64,000 nucleotides of DNA, taken from contig NW_026251419.1 of assembly GCF_025118155.1 (NCBI RefSeq), forward strand, positions 186,001 through 250,000, given 5' to 3'. Positions 49,710 through 58,429 of this stretch are shown in pieces. How positions within the stretch are numbered: the first letter of the stretch is position 1; every line of letters starts with the position of its first letter. The notes beneath the pieces were generated by a model. That model did no database searches. It worked only from the letters and a program-made list of their open reading frames with translations, and was not told the origin of the DNA. Origin of the DNA: Cokeromyces recurvatus (Eukaryota; Mucoromycota; Mucoromycetes; Mucorales; Mucoraceae). The translations under genes and the position numbers were made by a program.

Positions 49710-49946
49710 CTATAACTGCTGTTTAAATACATAATTAGTCATAGTAGCTAGAATATCTATTTGAAGTGCTTTTTTCTTACCACTTGAAGATATGCCCTCC
49801 ACAGCATTATTCTCTGGGATTTCTGGTATCTGCCTCAGCTTTCTCTTAAACTCTTCACGTCGATGCGCAGCCAAGTGTCGTGTAAATTCTCGTCTGGCTA
49901 CAAGCTTTCTTTTCCCCGTAGATTCAAAGCATATTGTGCAATTCAT
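49710..49946 (-). pseudogene. N-terminal zinc-finger piece of the CACTA transposase
   Basis: MNCTICFESTGKRKLVARRE is followed by FTRHLAAHRREEFKRKLRQI. The CxxC and H-x3-H spacing is that of a zinc finger with a long loop, often found at the N-terminus of tnp2-type transposases. In the next frame the sequence continues as ASRTIQNPAFRQGPLADMVI and then an acidic stretch up to the LTR insertion. Confidence 0.55.
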
Positions 49947-50130
49947 TTTATTCTAAATATAATAAGTTTAGAAGAGAAAAGAGAGGTTAATTTCATTGTT
50001 ACACCTATATATAATAATAGTATCAGTAGTCACAAAGGATGATTTATTGCGTAAGCAAATATTTATAAAGTTAGTGTATTTTAAATTAGTTCTATATACT
50101 TTTGTTCTTTTTTTCAACTTTTTCAGACAT

Positions 50131-50690
50131 ATGGCACTGCAAGCACCACCAAAATGGGCCATAGAGCTCATAAACGAAGTGAAGAGAATTGGTGGTATAG
50201 TCGATACACTAACCCAGATCCAAAATATTGAACCTATTAGTAATAGATTCGAAGAGATTAGTACTGATATTGCAGCTAATCATGATATAATAAATCGTAT
50301 TTCCATTTCTTTTTGGCTACTCCCCCTATCACCAATAATGCTACTGTTGTTCCCGCTACTTTTGTTGCAGCCCACAATAACTTGATCGTAAAACCAAAAG
50401 ATATAGGGAAAGCTGTAATTATGAATGCCGTTGCTGAAGTTGTAGAAGAAAGATCTGACGCAAATAAAATTTACGAAGATTTAAGGAGGGAAACAAACAA
50501 TCTTGTCAACGCGACAATTGATGAAATTGGTACTTTTGTTGCTTGGACCTCTCTTTCTAGACAGCATAGGACCGCGTTTCTTGCTGAAGTTACAGCTTTT
50601 GCTGAAAAAAATGATCTTCGAGATGTAGGCGGTTTTGAACGAAATTGGGTGTGGATTACCTGGTTCAGGCTTGTTATTCGAACAAGTTGT

Positions 50691-50729
<39 letters not shown>

Positions 50730-50770
50730 CAGCAGAGAGAAAAAGCGACGCCTATCATTTTTTTTTAAAT
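50131..50770 (+). CDS. Unrecognised ORF inside the repeat island
   Basis: I do not recognise this frame. It begins MALQAPPKWAIELINEVKRI with a helical, coiled-coil-like start (LTQIQNIEPISNRFEEISTD). A frame break near 50312 leads to ATPPITNNATVVPATFVAAH, then KAVIMNAVAEVVEERSDANK, VNATIDEIGTFVAWTSLSRQ and DLRDVGGFERNWVWITW. It ends in a 35-base A-run (50692-50726), so the true C-terminus is unknown. It is divergent from the CACTA transposase piece at 49946 and sits just upstream of family copy 2. It could be a second gene of either element, or a host orphan. Confidence 0.4.
50692..50726 (+). repeat. 35-base poly-A run
   Basis: Uninterrupted A-run at the end of the unrecognised ORF. Such a run could be the poly-A tail trace of a retrotransposed sequence or simple slippage; no target-site duplication was found around it. 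Confidence 0.7.
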
Positions 50771-50965
50771 AAGTAAATATGCTCTTTTCCTTTCTTTTTA
50801 ATCTCTCGTTTAACTAAAACTCAAACGCTAAATCAAAAGAATGATTTTGTTAGCAAAAGCTGCTCTTATGTTTACTTGATTACTACGCTCGTCTTTTTAT
50901 TTTTATTTTTTTTTTTTTTTTTGAAAAGAGAGGAAAGCATTAATCAAGAACTTAACGCTTACGCC

Positions 50966-52453
50966 ATGGATGAAGATCTAGAATGATAACATTGATTTAG
51001 AAACCCTCGCTACAGATATGGATAATGAGGATTTAACACCTGAAGATTTTATCTCGGAACGAAAGGAAGTATTACCTATCATAAGACCCAATTTAAAGTT
51101 GGATATGCCTTCCACAACACGAAGTATCGATAAACCTACTAAGAAACTCCGAACATATAACGAAGCAATCACCCACGCATGCCAGCAAAAAGGTACAGAA
51201 AATAGCAACAACAAAACAATGTTCATTGTAGATACTTTGTCACTAAAACCTTTTACAATATTGGACAATCATGGAAATGAGGAAAATGCACTCGCTCATG
51301 ATACTATTGTAAATAATCTTGTAGCAAAATATGATTCTATCAAATCTATTCCAATCATGAAAAGACCATATGAAGATGACAGTGCTACTAATTCATTATG
51401 TATAAACTGTGCATCACAAGTTCATGCTGAACTCAGCAGCTTGTTTGATACCTCGCCTTATTCCTCATTATTGAAACAATGGGAGTATACTCCTTTAACA
51501 GGTGACTTATGCACATTACTGAACAAAGACTGGCAATTTTACCCTCAAGTCAAATATTTTCTGCAACTGTTTTCGCTGGGTCAATAATCTTGAATACTAA
51601 TATCAACCAAGCAATCATGATAAATACGGTTGAAATGTATGGCAGGACGAAAACCGCTGACTATCATCGTGAATCATTTGGAAAGTTAAAAAACAGCGTC
51701 ATAACAAACTCGTTGCCCCCACCAATAAAAGTATTCCACCAAAATGTATGGCCTACTTCATTAGATGTACGGGATGGAAAGAAGCTTGTAATTGGAACTC
51801 AAGTTTCAAACGCATTAGTAACTTCCAGTATTCGTTTAGATGAAAAAGGTTTTGTATCGATTGGTGCCACTTCATCTCATTTCATGCTCGATACAATCAA
51901 GGACTCCTTGGCATCTAAGATTTTTATTGATATTAACTCATTAAAATCTGCAAAGACATTGATTGAAGATCCATCAACTACACACGTTTCGGATATTGGT
52001 ATTATATTTCACCAATTGCGGCAAGTACGAACAAAGTTTCATCTACCGTCGACATACTCTTTATGCCGTGCTTCTGGTCCAATCACCATAAATCATACTT
52101 GCCATCCATTCTCACTCTTCACTTTAAGTGAATTTGACCGTGGTCGCAGTCCATCTGCATCTATATTTCGTACAATTGCTAATGAGGTTTTATTAAATAA
52201 TAGCGACGCCAAACTCGCCAAAGAAAATGTTAGTAGATGGATCAATGAATCAAAAGGCAAAAGAAAAGCAATCCTCTCCAACATCCTTGCTTTGTATGAA
52301 AATGATAAGGACAGGCTTCCAATTTTATATAATGCTCCACTCAACAAAGAACTAGAAGCACTTGCTATCTTATTAATACCCACCATTGTAGAGGCAAACA
52401 AATCCGTTGAAGCCCAAGTGAAACAGGTCTTTGAAGTCTTCGGTTGCTTGTAA
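50966..52453 (+). CDS. Copy 2 of the unrecognised family (least damaged, without the zinc-finger exon)
   Basis: The start MDEDLE is followed, after one missing base in an A-run, by NDNIDLETLATDMDNEDLTP. Then come ISERKEVLPIIRPNLKLDMP, TKKLRTYNEAITHACQQKGT, MFIVDTLSLKPFTILDNHGN, LCINCASQVHAELSSLFDT and LCTLLNKDWQFYPQVKYF. A missing T near 51552 separates this from SATVFAGSIILNTNINQAIM, FHQNVWPTSLDVRDGKKLVI, GTQVSNALVTSSIRLDEKGF, KIFIDINSLKSAKTLIEDPS, FSLFTLSEFDRGRSPSASIF and LNKELEALAILLIPTIVEAN. TAA at 52451-52453. Only two single-base breaks, both in homopolymer runs, so this copy may be intact in the cell. It shares roughly two thirds of its residues with copies 1 and 3 and keeps Trp where they have a stop. 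There is a conserved CxxC pair (CVSC/CINC) but no catalytic motif I know. Confidence 0.6.
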
Positions 52454-53060
52454 CTTGTTTAAATTTGTTTATTTTTTTTCCTATTTTTTTTCTTTCTTTT
52501 CAATAAAGTAGTTTATTTAAAATGCGAGTACTGTGGTACATTAGCCGTGGTGTACTAGTTACGGTGTATTTGTTGTAGTGTATTAGCTAAAGAAAGGATA
52601 ACAATAAGACCGTTTTAGGTATGTTACAGCTGTTTTAAAAAGCTTACTAAGTTTGGTTGTAAAAAACGAAAGTTAAGCCATATCCTATCTAACAGTTATG
52701 TGTTAGAGTCATTAATTAGAGTGTCTTAACGCGAATAATGCCAATATTGGAACGAGTACAATGCGTAATGAATTTCTGAAGTAGAAAGCTTTGTTCTTCT
52801 TATATGATTTTTGCATCAAGTATCTGATTTATACATGTTCAAACTATCACAGGTGAAATGTGGCAAGAGCCAAATATATGCTATTATGTATATCTACCTA
52901 GTGTATTGATTTATACAGCTATTATCCAGGTAACAAGTGTGAAAATAAAATAAAAACAAAAAGTTGAATGTAAGTAAGACTCAATGGCTGACCAAACAAC
53001 TCGAACTACCGAATAGGTGATCCAATTTCAAAGTGCCCAATATCAAAATATTCTGTGTGT
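52454..53060. other. Flank downstream of family copy 2
   Basis: AT-rich with short repeated GTGGTACATTAG / GTGGTGTACTAG / GTGTATTAG words at 52531-52590. No gene is supported. It leads into the long AAAGGCAC array. Confidence 0.5.
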
Positions 53061-53410
53061 AAAGGCACTCATTTGGTCGAAGGCACCCATTTGGTTAATA
53101 CAACACAATTACTTAAAAGAATCCATTTACTCAAAGGCACCCGTTTACTTAAAAGGCACCCATTTACTTAAAAGAGTCTATTTATTCAAAAGAGTACATT
53201 TAAAGACATCCAACTGTTTAAAAGTACCCAAACATTTAAAGACATCCGTTTATTTAAAAGGATGCATTTAATTAAACGCACCCATTCATTAAAAAGGATC
53301 CAATTACTTTAAGTCACCCAATTACTTAAAGGCACCCATTTATTTAAAGACACTCATTTAGTTAAAAAGGATCCATTTACTTAAAAGCACTCATCTGAAT
53401 AAAGGGATCT
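53061..53410 (+). repeat. Degenerate AAAGGCACCCATTTACTT array, about 18-20 units
   Basis: Units of about 16-20 nt such as AAAGGCACCCATTTACTT, AAAGGCACCCGTTTACTT, AAAGACACTCATTTAGTT and AAAGGATCCATTTACTT run for about 350 bases, 600 bases downstream of family copy 2. The core AAAGGCAC has the same orientation relative to copy 2 as the short arrays downstream of copies 1 and 3 have relative to them. Too degenerate and too short-spaced for a CRISPR. Confidence 0.8.
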
Positions 53411-53737
53411 AAAGCTTTAAAACACCAAATGAAAGTAAATACATTTTATTTTACCTCTTAAACCATTAAAGACAAGTAGACTGAATTGCCTGCTAGACAG
53501 TACAAGGAATAAGTAACCTCATATTGCCTATCTAACTTTACATGTGTTGTAGAATAAACAGATTTTAAATGTCGTCAGAGCAACTAAGAAAGGTTAACAC
53601 TCGGAAAATAAAAATGCGCCTGAAAATCTTAGAATATTCATATTTCTTTGTTAAAGCCTCGTGATTGGGAAATTCACTTGTCCCATCTGAATATTTAGCT
53701 TGGCACGTTTGATAATTTCACTTGGCGCATTTTTTTT

Positions 53738-53754
53738 TCACTTGTCGCATTTTT
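53738..53754 (+). repeat. Left TIR of the Tc1/IS630-type element
   Basis: TCACTTGTCGCATTTTT, the exact reverse complement of 55167-55183. Confidence 0.85.
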
Positions 53755-53806
53755 ACTAAACTCTGCAACAATACTAATAAAAAGGATTATATAGAAGGGA
53801 AAAAGA

Positions 53807-55140
53807 TTAAATATGCTTTTTATTTAAACAGTTGTATAAGCGATTATCAGAATGTTTGATAATATTATAAAGATGACTTTGAGAAACTTGGTTGCAAGCT
53901 TCTGTAATCCGATCTTGCAAGGTTTCTCCATTAAACATTTTAACTCTTCTGATCTTACTTTTTATTACAGACCAAAATTGTTCGATCGGGTTGAGCTCTG
54001 GCGAGTATGGGGGTAAGAAAATATAATTATAGCTCCTTTTTGTGATCAGATCAGTTATGTCAAGTCTTTTATGAAAGAAGCGTTGTCCATAATTAAATAT
54101 ACCTCTTTTTAAATATTGAAATTGATCCATGACATCTAGAGTTTCTTTTATAAAAACATCAAAATGGTCAGCATTAATACCCTTTGGTTTTTGCTGTTTT
54201 TTGCTACTCCGGTATCAGTCTTTCTTTTTTTTTTTGCCTACTGAGACAGGCACAAGCTGAGAGGTGAGAAGACTAGGTATTCTTACGCTAGTATGAATCA
54301 CACCATAGACAGAAATAACCCCTAAAATGGTATGAGACACAGCTTAGGAATTCTCAACTTCTATTATAGGTGTTTTTCTTTTAGGTCCCCTAGCACCAGT
54401 ACGCTTCAAATAACGTGGAAACCGGATTCATCGATAAAGATGCAATTTCTAAGGAAATTGACATCTGAATTGGCAATCTGAGTAGCCTACTTGTATCTCT
54501 CCTCCACGTTTTCCTCATTATTCCTCTTCTCAGCATGAAATGCAGCTCTTTTAAAAATGAAATTCATATCAACTTTCAAGAAATCATAAACTGCGGTCGA
54601 ATCCATTTTAATTTCTTCAAAATTAGCCGATAACTCCTCAATAGCGTCCTCGATGGTTGCAGCTGGATCTTTATCGAATAGCTCCACCAGAAAGTCCTTG
54701 TGCTCGATATAGAGCTTTTTGATATATCCTCTTGGTTTAATTTCGAAAAAAGTGTCTGGGTTTTCCTTATACTTATCCCACCAGCGCTGACCTGTTCGAG
54801 GATTAATATTATATAACCTGGCAACTGGAGCAATTGTTTCGAGACACTTCACAATCATATGGTGAATGAAGTTGAACTTATCAATATGTGAATATACTGT
54901 ATAAGTTTTTTTCTTCTTTTCAGCTTCATTTTTATTTTTTCCCCTTCTCTGAGTATTGGATTCCTCGTTAATCTCATCAAAGGCTTGCTGGTGATCAACT
55001 TGGTATTGCAGATACTGACCAAGCGTTGTCAAGGTCTTGATCTGAGGATCATACTGATCAACTTCCATCAGTTTAGCTCTAGTATCATCTCTTTCTCCAC
55101 CTTGACCATCTTCCAAAATGAATTGTGCTTCTGTGCTCAT
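53807..55140 (-). pseudogene. Tc1/IS630-type transposase (DDE), damaged
   Basis: These transposases cut and paste DNA with a DDE triad. The start is taken at 55138-55140 (MSTEAQFILEDGQGGERDDT), inside the TIR; the frame also stays open upstream. A helix-turn-helix-like part follows (VARLYNINPRTGQRWWDKYK, FLVELFDKDPAATIEDAIEE). The first catalytic Asp is in NCIFIDESG (54421-54445). After a stop (TAA at 54344-54346) come HTILGVISVYGVIHTS and GINADHFDVFIKETLDVMDQ. The second Asp block VYLIMDNASF lies out of frame at 54075-54100, between two opposite one-base shifts in A- and T-runs. The last part is LPPYSPELNPIEQFWSVIK, with the third acidic residue. The shifts may be assembly errors, but the TAA has no such excuse, so the copy is probably dead. 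Confidence 0.8.
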
Positions 55141-55166
55141 TGTTTTATCAAAATCGTTAAGAATAT

Positions 55167-55183
55167 AAAAATGCGACAAGTGA
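55167..55183 (+). repeat. Right TIR of the Tc1/IS630-type element
   Basis: AAAAATGCGACAAGTGA, the exact reverse complement of 53738-53754. Confidence 0.85.
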
Positions 55184-55249
55184 CATTTCAATTCGCAATA
55201 ATTTGATACAGAAATACTGTACTAGAGCAAGTTCTTAACACTACATCTC

Positions 55250-55700
55250 ATAAGGATTTTAGTAGAAAACGAAGACAATTCCCACTTGACAGCTACCACT
55301 CAAAACTACAAGAAAAATATTCGAAACTTTTATCCCATTGCCGTAATAATCTAATTATCGACCCTATTCTTACGGTACCAATGACAAGAAGTGAACGTTT
55401 TCGTTGCGTGCGATGGCGACTTGGTTGGTTACCTCTTGGTAAACCCCAAGCCTGCCCTTTCCATTCAAATGAACTCTTCACACGCTCACATAGTTTTTCT
55501 TGTTTACATATGCATAACCGCCTTCAGATACCCCAAATCTATTGAAGATCCACTCTCTTATCTCTTGAATCTATCACCATCAACATTCCATACTAAGAAA
55601 GTGAAAAAATTAATTGATGCCTGGCTCATACACTGGCCTTCTATATGTGCAATTCTGCTTGAGATGAACTATCTAGCTTCACTCCCAAATCCCTGAACCC
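55250..55700 (+). mobile_element. Fragment resembling the 3' end of a retroelement reverse transcriptase gene
   Basis: The reading frame gives DPILTVPMTRSERFRCVRWR, LGWLPLGKPQACPF and then LFTRSHSFSCLHMHNRLQIP, in which Cys and His have the spacing of the zinc-binding tail that follows the reverse transcriptase in some fungal non-LTR elements. After a shift, IEDPLSYLLNLSPSTFHTKK and LIDAWLIHWPSICAILLEMN follow, also typical of that tail. No reverse transcriptase motif is present, so only the 3' end is here. The family assignment is from memory of the pattern and is tentative. Confidence 0.4.
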
Positions 55701-55906
55701 TCTGACCATCATCTTCTTTCAATACAATAACGATTTTCTGATAGTAAATTATCATCACTTATACATATACTTTAACATTTTCCCTTTTATCTCAAAAGGG
55801 TTTTTCTTTCCTTTTTTTCCATAGCGATCTGACAAGGGTAAAACAGCATATATAAATGCTATGTGCTCATTTGGTCAAAAAAATAATAATACTAATAATA
55901 ATAATT

Positions 55907-55980
55907 TTTAGAATTTGAGTGCCTTTAGAATTTGAGTGCCTTTAGAATTGGGAGCCTTTAGAACGCGCCTTTAGAATTCC
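55907..55980 (+). repeat. TTTAGAATTTGAGTGCC array downstream of family copy 3
   Basis: Four units of about 15-17 nt; the first two are identical (TTTAGAATTTGAGTGCC), the next degenerate. On the gene strand of copy 3 the core reads AAAGGCAC. It ends at TTTAGAATTCCTGGATTA, as does the equivalent flank of copy 1. Confidence 0.75.
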
Positions 55981-56167
55981 TGGATTATTTAGATAGTTTA
56001 TGCAAAAAGATAAATTGTTTTTCTATACATGAAATTCTCTCTAAAAAAAATAAATAAAAATAAAAATAAAAAAAATTCATTTATGCTTGTGTCTCATGGT
56101 TTTGTCCTTTTTTTTTAAACTATACAACAGCTTTATTAAAAAACAACAGAAAAAAAACAAATCAATA

Positions 56168-57865
56168 TCAACTAAAGATCATAAAGACCTCCTTCACTTG
56201 GCTTTCAACCGAAGTATTTGCTGAAACAATTGTGGGCTTTAAAAGAATGACAAACTTTTCCAATTCTTTGTTTGAGCGGGACATTGAATAAAATTGGAAG
56301 GCTGTCGTTATTCTCTTCATACAAGCCAAGGACTTTCGTAAGAATTTCTTTTCCCTTACCAGTTGCTTCTTTGATCCATTTAACGACGTTTTCCTTGTCA
56401 AGTTCAGCTTTGTTGCGATGTGTTAAAACTTCATCGGACAATGGTACGAAAAATAGAAGCACAAGGACTACGGCCACGGTCAAATTCAGCTAAAGTGAAG
56501 AGCGAGAACGGGTGACAAGTATGAATCATGGTTATTGGACCATGAGCACGGCAAGATGTGTATGTTGATGGTGAGTGAAATTGCGTACGCACCTGTCGTA
56601 ATTCATGAGATATGATGCCGATATCTGATACACATGTTGCTGATGGGTCTTCAATCAATGCCTTTGCGGATTTTAATGAGTTAAGATCAATAAAAATCTT
56701 GCATGTTAGAGAGTCCTTGAACGTACAGAGTTGAAAATTAGAAGACATACCTCCAACAGCACAAGATTTCTTCATCCAAGCGTATGCTTGATGTTACTAA
56801 AGCATTAGAAACCTGGGTGCCGATTATCAGTGTTTTCCCATCGCGTTGTTCAACGAAACAGGCTAAACATTTGGATGCGCGATCTTTACTGGTGGGGGAA
56901 GAGAGGTTGTGCGCACACTATTCTTAAGCTTCCCGAAGGGTTCACGATGCCAATCAACAGTTTTTGTTCTACCGTATATTAAAGTATTAACCATAACTGC
57001 CTTGATTGTTGTTGGTGTTCAGGAATATTGATCCAGCGAAGAGGTCGCAGAAAAAAATTTAACTTGCGGATAAAAATGCCAGTCTTTGTTCAGCAATTTG
57101 CATATTTCATCCGTGAGAGGAACATACTCACATTGTGTCAATAGTGCAGAATAAGGGGAGGCAGCAAATAAATTTTTTAAACCGACATCACTTTGTGAAG
57201 AACAACTGACACACAAAGTATTGCTATGTGTGACATCTTCTGTTGTATTCATACATAACATAAATATATAATAAAATATAAACATTATATAAATAATGCT
57301 ATATAAACAATATCATTATGTCAAACATAAATTATGTAATTAATAAATGTAAAACCTCCAAATGAAATTCTTATTGAATTAGAGATCTGGCAAGTATAAT
57401 ACTAGACCATGATCTGTATCATGACTGTTGGTAATATCATAAAGAGGTTAATATTAAACACAATACCAATGAAATAGCACCTATAAATATCATCTATAGC
57501 CACCAAGAAAAGTATGAATAGCCAGATATAGTGACAAATTGTCAAGGATGAACATTGTTTTGTTCTTGTCTTGTTCACTGCCTTTTCGCTGACAAGCGTG
57601 GGTGATCGCCTCTTCATACGTTCAGAGCTTCTTCATAGGTCTGTCAATAATACGTGCTGCTGAGGGTATCTCCAACTTCATAGCAGGTTTAATAATGGGT
57701 AATGATTCACTGCATTCTGAGATACAATCCTCAGATGTAAAATCGTCATTATCCAAGTCTTCAGTAACGGTTACCTTTCTCTTGACCAAATCAGTATCAT
57801 TATCTTGTAGACCTTCGTCTGTGGAATAAGCTTTGTTTTCTTCATTATTGCTTTATTACCGTTAC

Positions 57866-57897
<32 letters not shown>

Positions 57898-58290
57898 AGT
57901 TAGTCTCACAAAATAACGCAAAACACGTAAACCAAGCTTACGTTTCTTTAATAAGCTACCACACATTTCCTTCAAATGGGTAGCTTCAAGATGTTGTCCA
58001 AGTTGATCCAAGTCTTCCAACAAATCATTACAGATGGACAAGAGTACCTGATAGTCTACATTTTTAATATCCCTAATTGTTTCAAAGAAGGAGGGAAAAG
58101 AATAATATGGTCTGCCTTTTGGTGATGGAGGAAGGGTAATATTCTAGTTTGATTTGATGTAATGACAGTGTAAACTTTATCTTTGTGTGAATTGATGACT
58201 TTTACACTTATGACAAACCAAATCAATGAATAAACGCTACTTTGTCATTCGTGTGAAATAACAACAAAGAGGAAAATTATAAACAAGAAA
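56168..58290 (-). pseudogene. Copy 3 of the unrecognised family (close relative of copy 1)
   Basis: Most of this copy is about 95% identical to copy 1 in DNA sequence, including 3' flanks. The C-terminal part (56168-56480) reads in two frames because of an extra base near 56436 and another near 56275. The middle part carries the same TAG codon (56863-56865) as copy 1. In the SLPPPV region the frame is right here and shifted in copy 1. Between about 57240 and 57530 the coding sequence is replaced by about 300 bases of unrelated AT-rich DNA. The N-terminal zinc-finger exon (57960-58250) is still recognisable (NDLLEDLDQLGQHLEATHLK), but its first CxxC pair is shifted or lost (SICNDLL) and a stop lies in it. 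The copy cannot encode a full protein. Confidence 0.75.
57866..57894 (+). repeat. 29-base poly-A run in the intron of copy 3
   Basis: The same place in copy 1 (about 45491-45499) has only 9 A. So the run expanded, or the assembly miscounts, after the copies separated. Confidence 0.75.
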
Positions 58291-58429
58291 GAAATGCAGC
58301 AAAATCAAGCTCAGTGACAACTTTTTATAAATGTGGAAAAAAAACTCTTATCATCATAAAATTACAGCTTGAATTATTGGTTGTTTTTATTATTAAATTT
58401 TTATTTTATTTTCAAAAAATGCATCGTGT

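Larger units (their letters stand above)
46312..50000 (-). mobile_element. Degraded CACTA (EnSpm)-like DNA transposon with tnp2-type transposase
   Basis: The left terminus CACTACGGGAAAAATTAAG is a canonical CACTA-class end, followed by subterminal AAAAGTG-type repeats to about 46470. On the - strand are fragments typical of the tnp2 transposases of Mucoromycota: NTERRYDMCANGCMMFLRDE in part (48690-48750), LSQLSIADFVSSYFVNANSR, FKDYYDGQH, FVVCVIKGPKKPKDLYSFLH, then LIKDLLNMQ and, near 47300, MRMFSCRPLERMIG and FAEQGFISRKDNTTDNAVHK. An acidic stretch (EEKEGFFEAEDDEEEIAEAL) and an N-terminal CTIC...RHLAAH zinc-finger piece (49710-49946) lie upstream, interrupted by the solo LTR. Many stops and shifts. 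I did not find the right-hand TAGTG terminus, so the right boundary is approximate. Confidence 0.75.
53738..55183 (-). mobile_element. Tc1/IS630-type DNA transposon with 17-bp TIRs
   Basis: A 1446-base element bounded by perfect 17-bp inverted repeats (53738-53754 and 55167-55183). The transposase lies on the - strand between them. The left end has more degenerate copies of the TIR word further out (TTCACTTGTCCCAT at 53668, TTCACTTGGCGCAT at 53717), so the true left end could be further left. No clear TA target duplication is visible immediately outside the 17-bp repeats. Confidence 0.8.

Noticed and set aside
53061..53410. CRISPR-like array
   Set aside because: Units are degenerate, 16-20 nt, contiguous without unique spacers, and the genome is eukaryotic.
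57402..57617. Hydrophobic open frame in copy 3
   Set aside because: It straddles the junction of the replaced block with the family sequence and is not shared with copies 1 or 2.
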